The translations under genes were made by a program, and so were the position numbers. Positions 47,916 to 55,653 of a DNA stretch of 64,000 nucleotides are shown in pieces. The stretch comes from an uncultured Trichormus sp. (lineage in GTDB: Bacteria > Cyanobacteriota > Cyanobacteriia > Cyanobacteriales > Nostocaceae), in NCBI GenBank assembly GCA_936914905.1, contig CAKZGI010000287.1:1-64000 (forward strand). Reading direction: 5' to 3'. Within the stretch, counting starts at the first letter, position 1. Every line of letters starts with the position of its first letter. The notes under the pieces were generated by a model. That model saw nothing but the letters and a program-made list of their open reading frames with translations, was not told the origin of the DNA and searched no databases.

Positions 47916-48327
47916 TTGGAAAGCATAACACCACTAAACTCAACTTATTTGAGTTTAAAAATCTTTGTAGATGACGACGATGGCTTTTGTCTTGTATTGG
48001 TAACGGTAGGTTGGCAGCTGATCTTTCTATTCTTACTTTTTTCTGAGTTTGAAGTTGCCATACCAACATTTTTAGGGTGATTAATTGGTAAAGATTCAGG
48101 TATTTTTTTAGGATTTATTGATAAGATCAAGGTGGCATTTATTTTTGTGGTCTTGTTATTTTGACAAGACCATTCTTCTTGACCATCCAACTGCCCCTCA
48201 TAGACAGCTATCTAAATAACTGCATACTCTTGTCAATAAGAACAGTTTTTTTGAGAGGGTCTGTTGCTTGAAACCCTCTAGGGATAATACTTTGACTGTT
48301 ATTGTCACCCCCATCAAATCTTTATGT
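47916..48327. other. Intergenic region downstream of pstB
   Basis: Two overlapping ORFs of 60-80 codons on opposite strands look like chance frames. AGAGGGT (48254-48260) can pair with ACCCTCT (48273-48279) but no T-run follows in the pst direction, so a pst terminator is not proven. Confidence 0.4.
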
Positions 48328-49134
48328 TTACCCAAATCTACCGCTGATGTAAGCTTTTGTATCTTCTTGTTGTGGATTATTAAAAATCAATTCTGTCGGT
48401 GCATATTCTACTAAATATCCTGTACGTCCACCTTTTTCTGAGGTTTTGACGTTAAAAAATGCTGTTTTATCAGAAACCCGTGCTGCTTGTTGCATATTGT
48501 GGGTAACGATAACAATCGTGTATTGTTCTTTGAGTTCGTGAATTAGTTCTTCAACCCGCAAAGTGGAAATAGGATCAAGCGCAGAACATGGTTCATCCAT
48601 GAGTATAACTTCTGGTTGAACTGCGATCGCCCTGGCAATACATAACCGTTGTTGTTGTCCACCGGATAGGGATAAACCACTTTGGTTTAGTTTATCTTTC
48701 ACTTCATCCCACAAAGCCGCTTGTCGCAAACTCCTTTCTACTAATTCGTCCATGTTGCCTTTATAGCCATTAATTCTGACTCCAAAAGCGATATTTTCCT
48801 TAATTGATTTCGGAAAGGGGTTTGGTCTTTGAAAGACCATACCAATCCGACGACGTACTTCTACTGGATCAATATGTGGTGCATACAAATTATGATCGCC
48901 AAAATAAACCTTCCCTTCAGTACGAAATGTTTCAATCAAGTCATTAAGACGATTATAGCACCGCAGTAATGTACTTTTACCACAACCAGACGGTCCAATA
49001 AAAGCTGTAACCTGATTTTTGGGGATATCTAGCCAAATATTTTGTACAGCTAAAAAGTTACCGTAGTAGATGTTGAGGTTTTCTGTACGTAAAACCACTT
49101 GTCTCCTATTCATTGTACTAGCGTTAATAGCCAT
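48328..49134 (-). CDS. pstB: Phosphate ABC transporter ATP-binding protein PstB
   Basis: This 268-residue ATPase powers high-affinity phosphate import with PstA and PstC. Walker [10 protein letters not shown] is at 47-55, the Q-loop Gln at 102 ([12 protein letters not shown], a PstB-specific context), signature LSGGQQQR at 156-163 and Walker B VILMDEP at 176-182. It is the last gene of the minus-strand pstS-pstC-pstA-pstB order, 57 bp after pstA. All functional residues are intact. Confidence 0.96.
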   Translation of the reverse strand: MAINASTMNRRQVVLRTENLNIYYGNFLAVQNIWLDIPKNQVTAFIGPSGCGKSTLLRCYNRLNDLIETFRTEGKVYFGDHNLYAPHIDPVEVRRRIGMVFQRPNPFPKSIKENIAFGVRINGYKGNMDELVERSLRQAALWDEVKDKLNQSGLSLSGGQQQRLCIARAIAVQPEVILMDEPCSALDPISTLRVEELIHELKEQYTIVIVTHNMQQAARVSDKTAFFNVKTSEKGGRTGYLVEYAPTELIFNNPQQEDTKAYISGRFG

Positions 49135-49191
49135 AAATAGTTTAGGGATAAATTCTAAAGATGATTGATGTATTCTGTTGATCGAATATTG

Positions 49192-50073
49192 TTAAGCTTT
49201 TTGCCTGGTTGCCCAACGAGCGATGATACTTGTAATTAGAACCATCAAAACTAAAATTAAAGAAGCAGCCCAAGCTAACGACTGCCAATTTTTAAATGGT
49301 GAAATTGCAAAGTTGTAAACTAAAACAGCGAGAGAAGCCGTAGGTTTGAGTAAACCATTAGGCCAAAAAGAGGAGAAAAGCGCCGTAAATAGTAAAGGTG
49401 CAGTTTCTCCAGATGCTCTGGCGATCGCTAAAGTAGAACCAGTTACAATTCCAGGTAAGGCAGCTGGTAAAACTACCTGTGTAACGGTTTGCAATTTAGT
49501 AGCCCCTAACCCCACCGAAGCTTGTCGTAAATCTTGCGAAACCAACTGTAAAGCTTCGTCTGTGGTTCTTACAATAGTAGGTAACATCAAAATCGCCAAG
49601 GCAAACCCACCACCTAAAGCTGAGTAAGATCCTAACTTCAGCTTTACTAATGTCAAAACCACAATCCCGTAGGCAAATACACCAGCAATAATTGAGGGAA
49701 CTCCACTCAGGATGTTAGTAGCAAAGCGTACCCAACTAGCGATTGTACCAGAGCTAAACTCTGTCAAATATATAGCTGTCAATACTCCAGTAGGGATACT
49801 GATCAAAGCACCAATACCAACCATGAGTAATGTTCCTAAAATAGCATTACCAAAGCCTCCACCCTCTCGGAAAGGTGCTGGAGGTAGTTGGGTAAATACA
49901 TCTAGACTGAGACTGCTAAACCCTTTAAACAATACATAAGAAAGGACAGCTAAAAAAGGAACTAGCGCCAATACTCCACAGAAAAATGCTAAGATGTTCA
50001 TTACCGTGTTAAACAAAGTTCGGGGAGAATAAGGGGAGCGAGTTAAGTTGCTTTGGAGAAAATGAGAAGTCAT
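49192..50073 (-). CDS. pstA: Phosphate ABC transporter permease PstA
   Basis: This 293-residue inner-membrane permease has about six transmembrane helices. The cytoplasmic loop contacting PstB is visible as LRQASVGLGATKLQTVTQVVLPAALPGIVTGSTLAIARASGE, matching the EAA-loop region of PstA. PPAPFREGGGFGNAILGTLLM at the start of the core is typical. It is separated from pstC by an unusually long 260-bp gap that contains heptamer repeats. Confidence 0.95.
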   Translation of the reverse strand: MTSHFLQSNLTRSPYSPRTLFNTVMNILAFFCGVLALVPFLAVLSYVLFKGFSSLSLDVFTQLPPAPFREGGGFGNAILGTLLMVGIGALISIPTGVLTAIYLTEFSSGTIASWVRFATNILSGVPSIIAGVFAYGIVVLTLVKLKLGSYSALGGGFALAILMLPTIVRTTDEALQLVSQDLRQASVGLGATKLQTVTQVVLPAALPGIVTGSTLAIARASGETAPLLFTALFSSFWPNGLLKPTASLAVLVYNFAISPFKNWQSLAWAASLILVLMVLITSIIARWATRQKA

Positions 50074-50333
50074 CCGATTTTGGATTTTGGATTTTAAATT
50101 TTGGATTTACCCCACGGATAAATCTGAGGCTCGAGAATTTTTGACTTCGTTGGTAAGCCCTAATCAAATGATCTCGGCTTGATTCTACGGTTTAATTCGT
50201 GAGTTCGTAACATTAAGGAATTACTAGTCATAATTCAACCTAATGTGGCAGTTAGTAGTCAGCTTTTGTTTACCCTTATATATAGATAGGGATTTGAGAA
50301 TTTGAGCTTTTCTTAATTATCTAACTGCCCTAA
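50074..50333. repeat. 260-bp spacer with ATTTTGG heptamers inside the pst operon
   Basis: From 50076 to 50110 the sequence is made of ATTTTGG/ATTTTAA variants in tandem. The following GGATAAATCT and AAGGAATTA words recur upstream of bioY (about 52923-52965), so the spacer contains a dispersed repeat. No ORF or terminator is clear. Confidence 0.6.
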
Positions 50334-51284
50334 CTACAAACGCCTCACCTGAAGAATGATAAACTCAGCTAGAATATTGACTACTAGTGTCAAGATAAAC
50401 AGCACTAAAGCGGCATACATTAAAGCTGCTACTTGCAAACCAGTAGCCTCAGAAAATTGATTAGCTAATAGTGAAGAAATAGTATTTGAGGGAGCTAATA
50501 AGGAAAGACTAATGCTGTTAGAATTACCAATTAACATGGTGACAGCCATAGTTTCACCCATTGCTCGGCCAAGTGCTAACATGACGGCGCTGACAATACC
50601 AGAAAAAGCAGCAGGAATCAGAACTTGAAAAATTGTTTCCCAACGGGTTGCTCCCAGTGCCACAGATGCTTGTCGTAAACAAGGGGGAAGGGAGATTAAA
50701 GCATCGCGGGATATGGCAGTAATAATTGGCAAAGTCATAATTGCTAATATCACTCCTGCGGGTAAAATTCCGGGACCTGTCGGTGCAGAACTAAAAAGTG
50801 GTATCCAGCCCAGATAACTATGTAGCCATTTTCCCAAATTATTTAAGATCGGGATTAAAACAAAAATTCCCCATACACCATAGATAACACTGGGAATAGC
50901 GGCTAATAGTTCTACCCAAAAGACCAATACCAAACGCACCTGAGAGGGGAGAAAATTCTCACTTAATAAAATAGCTGTACCAAGGCCTATAGGCACAGCT
51001 AATAACAATCCAATAAAGGAACTGATTATAGTTCCATATACTGCTGGCAATACTCCATATTCATCGTTAACTGGATTCCAACTGCTTTTAAATAAAAAGC
51101 TCACACCGAATTCTTGGATAGCAGGCAAAGCGCCAATAGCCACTTGTAAAGCAATCCATAATAGAGTAACAGCGATCACTAGAGCAAAAATCCGTGTTAA
51201 CCAAATGAAGCTCCGATCTAGAGATTTGTCAAGTCCAGAGCGTTTTTTAATTGTTGAAGGCAGATTCTGAAAATTGGTGCTCAT
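50334..51284 (-). CDS. pstC: Phosphate ABC transporter permease PstC
   Basis: This 316-residue permease has a hydrophilic N-terminus and about six transmembrane helices. The PstC hallmarks FLFKSSWNPVNDEYGVLPAVYGT and the EAA loop LRQASVALGATRWETIFQVLIPAAFSGIVSAV are present, as is RAMGETMAVTMLIGN. It forms the membrane channel with PstA. The gene lies 177 bp downstream of pstS on the same strand. Confidence 0.95.
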   Translation of the reverse strand: MSTNFQNLPSTIKKRSGLDKSLDRSFIWLTRIFALVIAVTLLWIALQVAIGALPAIQEFGVSFLFKSSWNPVNDEYGVLPAVYGTIISSFIGLLLAVPIGLGTAILLSENFLPSQVRLVLVFWVELLAAIPSVIYGVWGIFVLIPILNNLGKWLHSYLGWIPLFSSAPTGPGILPAGVILAIMTLPIITAISRDALISLPPCLRQASVALGATRWETIFQVLIPAAFSGIVSAVMLALGRAMGETMAVTMLIGNSNSISLSLLAPSNTISSLLANQFSEATGLQVAALMYAALVLFILTLVVNILAEFIILQVRRL

Positions 51285-51461
51285 GAATACTGACTGTAAA
51301 AATCAAATTACAAAAAATAGAGTAGGGAACCACACTTACTTAAATTCTTACTGCTGCATTTTTTGCTTCTGATACAGTAACTAATCAGGGTTCCCAACTG
51401 ATTAATTCAGAAATTTGGATAACCTAATATTTGAATTTTGCAGCCAAATGACACGGTGAGA

Positions 51462-52637
51462 TTACTCACTCGCACCACTAGCACCACCAACAGTAATTTT
51501 ATAATCAGGACTGATTTGGTCAGCAGATGAAGCCACCTGAGCAATCACATCTGCTGGTAGAGGAACATAGCCTAATTCACCAGCGAGCTTTTGACCATCA
51601 GTTAAAGCATACTCGATCGCTGCTTCCATAACTTTTGCTTTTACTACATCAGGATATTTTTTATGGGCTAGAATCCAAGTATACGTGACAACAGGGTAAG
51701 AATCTGCACCTTCTGGATCGGAAATGAAGGCACGGAGATTTTCTGGTAAGGTTACAGCCTCTAAAGTTTTAGATGCTGATTCTTTATTTGCGGTAATAAA
51801 CTTACCACTCTTATTTTCCAAAGCAGCAATTTTCAAGTTACTTTGTTTAGCGTAGCCATATTCTATGTACCCAATTGCACCTTGAGTTTGTTGGATTTGG
51901 GCAGTAACACCTTCATTACCTTTACCTCCAACTCCCACTGGCCATTTTACACTTTTGCCATCACCAACTTTAGTTTTCCATTCTGGACTAATAGCGCTGA
52001 GATGTTTTGAGAATACATGTGTAGTACCGCTACCATCAGCACGATACACAACAGCTATGGGCAAATTGGGTAACTTGGCTTCAGGGTTAGCTTTTGCAAT
52101 CACTGGATCATTCCAAGATTTAATTTTACCCAGTAGAATATCAGCATAAACAGATCGTGGTAGTTTCAGATCAGGAACACCTGGCAAGTTATATGCTAGA
52201 ACAATGCTACCAGCCGTTACAGGTAGTAAAAGTACACCCTTATTTTGTGAGATTTTGGCAATTTCCTCATCCTTCATTGCGACATCACTAGCACCAAAAT
52301 CCACAGTACCTTTAGTAAATTGCTCAACCCCAGCACCGCTACCTACTGATTGATAGTTAACTTGCAAACTTCGATACTTTTTGTTCAACTCAGCAAACCA
52401 AGTTTGGTAAAGTGGTGCAGGGAAAGATCCACCAGCACCAGTTAAGGTAATATTTCCACCCAGGTCCAATTTAGCAGGGCTAGAAGCGGTAGTATTTTGA
52501 GTCCTTCCTGTCGTTTCCTTTGTAGAAGTATTGTAAGGGTTCGAACCACCACAAGCAGCTAAACCTAGTGTCAGTGCTAATATGGTAATTAAATCTTTTA
52601 TGCGACTATTTTTAACCAGAATATTACGTAATAGCAT
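51462..52637 (-). CDS. pstS: Periplasmic phosphate-binding protein PstS
   Basis: This 391-residue substrate-binding lipoprotein has a lipobox LAAC with the lipidated Cys29. The phosphate-binding loops are recognisable: TGAGGSFPAPLYQTW, SVGSGAGVEQFTKGTVDFGASD and YRADGSGTTHVF, the last two carrying the Ser/Asp/Thr ligands. It delivers phosphate to PstCA. A three-repeat Pho box lies 54-83 nt upstream of the ATG, so induction under phosphate limitation is expected. Confidence 0.96.
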   Translation of the reverse strand: MLLRNILVKNSRIKDLITILALTLGLAACGGSNPYNTSTKETTGRTQNTTASSPAKLDLGGNITLTGAGGSFPAPLYQTWFAELNKKYRSLQVNYQSVGSGAGVEQFTKGTVDFGASDVAMKDEEIAKISQNKGVLLLPVTAGSIVLAYNLPGVPDLKLPRSVYADILLGKIKSWNDPVIAKANPEAKLPNLPIAVVYRADGSGTTHVFSKHLSAISPEWKTKVGDGKSVKWPVGVGGKGNEGVTAQIQQTQGAIGYIEYGYAKQSNLKIAALENKSGKFITANKESASKTLEAVTLPENLRAFISDPEGADSYPVVTYTWILAHKKYPDVVKAKVMEAAIEYALTDGQKLAGELGYVPLPADVIAQVASSADQISPDYKITVGGASGASE

Positions 52638-52690
52638 TGCTGTGCAAATTTTGTAGGTTGCCAGATGAGCGCCTCTAACATACCTCTAAA

Positions 52691-52720
52691 TGTTTAATCT
52701 CAGGTAAATAAAAGGTTAAC
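52691..52720 (-). promoter_or_regulatory. Pho box (three 8-bp direct repeats) upstream of pstS
   Basis: On the minus strand GTTAACCT, ATTTACCT and ATTAAACA are spaced by exactly 3 nt. The cyanobacterial PhoB/SphR consensus is a tandem PyTTAAPyPy(T/A) with 3-nt spacing. The first repeat fits best and the third least. The position just upstream of pstS agrees. Confidence 0.75.
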
Positions 52721-52740
52721 AAGCCAAAAATTATGTATTA

Positions 52741-53091
52741 TTACCCAGGAGCACTAAAAATTGATGCCATGCTAGACTGAAAAATACAGCAGAAAACACG
52801 ATTAAAACTCTCTTGATATAGAGTTATGTGATTTATTGAAAATTGAGGATAGAACGTAAGTACAATTTCCACCTTCAGCAGAGGGTGTTCCGAATTATGG
52901 ATTTTGCATTTCGGATTGATGCCAAGGATAAATCTAGGAGTTTGTAGCATGAAGGAATTATTAGTGATAGATTCTATAGCTAATTTCCCCTATAACCCTA
53001 GCAAACAAGGATCTCTACCTGTGACTTTCATCCTTCGCTTATACTGGTTGCTATTAGTGTTACCTTTGGCCTTTTCGCTGTTGGCTAATAA
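52741..53091. other. Intergenic region between divergent pstS and bioY
   Basis: An overlapping 74-codon ORF at 52904-53128 reads into bioY in another frame and is probably not a gene. GGATAAATCT and AAGGAATTA words are shared with the spacer at 50074-50333. I found no BirA-like operator. Confidence 0.4.
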
Positions 53092-53679
53092 ATGTTTGCT
53101 GCTTCCAATCAATTACTATGGTCTATGATTGGCTTACTCCTAACAATGGGTGGCACGTTCCTAGAAGCCTATGGCACTACCTTACCTTGGAATTGGAGTC
53201 AGCAAGGAATTAAAACCTTTTCATTAGGTGTTAGTTATCAAATCGGTGCGGTGCTTTTGGTGGGGTGTTTAGGAGGCAAAAATGCTGGTGGGCTTTCCCA
53301 AATTGCTTATTTAGTCATGGGATTAACATTATTACCTGTATTTGCCGAAGGAGGTGGTATAGGTTATGTTAAGCTATCTCAGTTTGGCTATTTGCTTGGC
53401 TTTATTCCGGGAGCTTGGATTTGTGGCTATTTTGCCTTTAAAGCTAGACCTCGTATAGAAACACTAGCTTTTAGCTGTTTGTGTGGCTTGTTCACTGTAC
53501 ACATTTGTGGCATAGCTTACTTGATGATCAGTTATCTTTTCCCTTGGAGAGTTGGAGAAAATCTACCTTTAATCCAAGCCATCCTTAAATATTCCTGGTT
53601 GTCATTACCAGGACAACTAGTTGTAGTTTGTGCTGTCAGTATAGTAGCTTATGTACTACGACATATAATGTTCTATTAG
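53092..53679 (+). CDS. bioY: Biotin transporter S component BioY
   Basis: The 195-residue integral membrane protein has about six hydrophobic helices and the BioY core LSLGVSYQIGAVLLVGCLGGKNAGGLSQ, GLTLLPVFAEGGGIGYV and FGYLLGFIPGAWICGYFAF. BioY proteins bind biotin and work alone or with an ECF module; no ECF ATPase or T component is present in the window. It precedes lspA by 46 bp on the same strand, an association I recall from other cyanobacteria. Confidence 0.9.
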   Translation: MFAASNQLLWSMIGLLLTMGGTFLEAYGTTLPWNWSQQGIKTFSLGVSYQIGAVLLVGCLGGKNAGGLSQIAYLVMGLTLLPVFAEGGGIGYVKLSQFGYLLGFIPGAWICGYFAFKARPRIETLAFSCLCGLFTVHICGIAYLMISYLFPWRVGENLPLIQAILKYSWLSLPGQLVVVCAVSIVAYVLRHIMFY

Positions 53680-53725
53680 TCAATCGTAACTTGTCAAACG
53701 ACCAATGACTAATGACTAATTTACC

Positions 53726-54196
53726 ATGCGTTTAAAAAATCGCCTATTTTGGATTGTTGCCTGGGTTGCTTTTGTGATAGACCAATTAACAAAATATTGG
53801 GTAATGAAAACCTTTTTTTTAGGACAAACACTCCCACTGCTACCAGGAATATTTCACTTTACCTATGTTACAAATACTGGAGCAGCTTTTAGCTTGTTAA
53901 GTGGAAAAGTAGAGTGGTTGCGCTGGTTATCCTTGGGTGTGATTTTGGTATTAATAGCGACTGCATCGTTTGGACCTGTCTTAAGCTTGTGGGAGCAGTT
54001 AGGTTATGGTTTGATTTTAAGTGGAGCTATGGGTAATGGTATTGACAGGTTTTTATTAGGCTATGTTGTTGATTTTCTCGATGTTCACCTAATTAACTTT
54101 GCTGTATTTAATATGGCTGATTCTTTTATTAGTATTGGTATTGTTTGTCTGTTAATTGCTTCGTTCCCAAAAACACCAACTTCTTCTAAATTATAG
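53726..54196 (+). CDS. lspA: Lipoprotein signal peptidase (signal peptidase II)
   Basis: The 156-residue membrane protease cleaves prolipoproteins after lipidation, PstS of this window being one likely substrate. Conserved motifs are FVIDQLTKYW, YVTNTGAAFSLL, GAMGNGIDR, VVDFLD (catalytic Asp116) and FAVFNMADS (catalytic Asp132). Four transmembrane helices are visible. The leader is made of AATGACT heptamers without a Shine-Dalgarno. It is likely cotranscribed with bioY. Confidence 0.95.
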   Translation: MRLKNRLFWIVAWVAFVIDQLTKYWVMKTFFLGQTLPLLPGIFHFTYVTNTGAAFSLLSGKVEWLRWLSLGVILVLIATASFGPVLSLWEQLGYGLILSGAMGNGIDRFLLGYVVDFLDVHLINFAVFNMADSFISIGIVCLLIASFPKTPTSSKL

Positions 54197-54804
54197 ATGA
54201 TAAAATTGGTGTAGGGTGTGGGACAAACTTTCTTTTCCTATACCCCATACCCTGTTTTCGGTCAATAAACGACTCCTGACTTCTCCTGTAGCTTATTCAG
54301 GTAATGCCGAAAATTTAAAATCTCTATCCCTGAAACGAAGGTATTCTTGCAATACAAAAATCTATTGATTGAGTGATAGAGATGATTTTAGTCGTATTAT
54401 TTTGATAATCTGTTAATTAAATGTTAACGTAGTATGACTGGTGACTGCTGTTAAGCCTCATACTACTGTAAACAACTAAATATCAAGTCCAGGTAATTTC
54501 TTACCCTAAATTTGGTCTAGTTAGTAATTAGTTTCACCAATTACCAATCAATTACCAATTATAAATTACCAGTCCAAGCTTATATTTTCACAGTAGATTG
54601 CAGGTTTCCGGAGGTGTCAAATCGAAAAGCAAAGCCATATACCAAAAGATTTTCAACCCTATTCCCCATAACCTTATTACCTGTTCCCTGCTGTAAGTAT
54701 TCAACCTGACCAGGTATCACAGTTAAGTAACAGGTAGAGAATTTTTTGGTAATATAGTTGCGGGAACTTGCTCAGAAGAATTTGTACCTTTTTGAGTGGT
54801 AGTT
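54197..54804. other. Intergenic region, nothing recognised
   Basis: About 600 bp without a supported gene. It contains ATTACCAATT-like degenerate repeats near 54530-54570 and generic spacer words (GACTCCTGACTTCTCCTG). Confidence 0.45.
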
Positions 54805-55191
54805 TTATCTAAGATAACCAGGTTCAAAAGAAGAAGGAGCTTCTGGTAGTGGTGTTGATTGGTTGGAATTGTCAGGAACAGGAGATAACGCTGCTGGATC
54901 TATTGTAGTACTGGGAGTAGTAGAACTTTCTACAGGAGTAGTTTTTACAGATGCAGGAGAAGCAGGAACATTAGCATTAGTCGGTGTACCACCTGGACAA
55001 CGGGAATTAAGGGGGAAATGTTTGCAGAGAATTTCGATCCCTTCTGAGGACATTTTAATTTCCGTTGGTGAACCAATAGATAAGTCACTCGATTCGGAGA
55101 GCAGGGATTTACTAGATTCAGCCATAGTAACATTCGTGGTAAGTACCAAAATTATGACTGTACCAATCAGGGTCAGATATTTTCCCTTCAT
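54805..55191 (-). CDS. Small exported hypothetical protein
   Basis: The 128-residue product begins with a clear signal peptide (MKGKYLTLIGTVIILVLTTNVTMA). The mature part has one conserved-looking segment, SEGIEILCKHFPLNSRCPGG, with two Cys that could form a disulfide, and then a Pro/Ser/Thr-rich low-complexity tail. I recall similar ILCKHFPLNSRC-type proteins in other filamentous cyanobacteria but know no role. Two longer frames on other strands are shadows. Confidence 0.65.
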   Translation of the reverse strand: MKGKYLTLIGTVIILVLTTNVTMAESSKSLLSESSDLSIGSPTEIKMSSEGIEILCKHFPLNSRCPGGTPTNANVPASPASVKTTPVESSTTPSTTIDPAALSPVPDNSNQSTPLPEAPSSFEPGYLR

Positions 55192-55234
55192 TCTGAAATT
55201 AACCTCAAGGTCAACGGAACACTTCGCTAATTAA

Positions 55235-55653
55235 ATCAAACTATTTACTAGAGAAAATCTGCCTGAATGTAGATGTAAAATTTTCTGTTTAGTAGTATAA
55301 GAATTTGGTGGCTGTAATACTTAAATCTCTTGTAAATTTCACAGTTATTTTGAACCATACACAAAGTAGATATAGAAGTTAAACTTGTATGATTACTTAT
55401 GTATGATTACTTAACAGTCAAGAGAATCAGGATTTGATGAGATTAAAAACAATTGTCGTACTTATAATATATGAATGTTACATATCAGACAAGAAATATC
55501 GGTATCAGAAATAATGTCGTATAAGCTATCACTATAAAATTTCAGTACGAAGAATTGATTTCTAGCTTGTGAGTAAAATGGTGTCAGACTAGCATTAAAA
55601 TTATGATGGGTGATATTTTATCATATACTAACAGCTGTGATGTGATATAGCCG
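55235..55653. other. Intergenic region upstream of the FHA-PBP gene
   Basis: No gene is seen. A 14-bp tandem duplication GTATGATTACTTAT lies at 55387-55413. Promoters of the flanking divergent genes should be here. Confidence 0.45.
55387..55413. repeat. Tandem duplication of a 14-bp unit
   Basis: GTATGATTACTTAT (55387-55400) is followed directly by a second copy whose last base differs (GTATGATTACTTAA). It is intergenic. Confidence 0.85.

Noticed and set aside
47889-48190. Overlapping ORFs of 63 (+) and 81 (-) codons beside the transposase relic
   Set aside because: They are antisense to each other, have no recognisable domain and lie in decayed sequence.
48254-48279. Terminator downstream of pstB
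   Set aside because: The 7-bp stem is not followed by a T-run in the direction of pst transcription.
52904-53128. 74-codon ORF running into bioY in another frame
   Set aside because: The BioY family start fits the ATG at 53092 exactly, and this ORF's hydrophobic end comes from the overlap with bioY.
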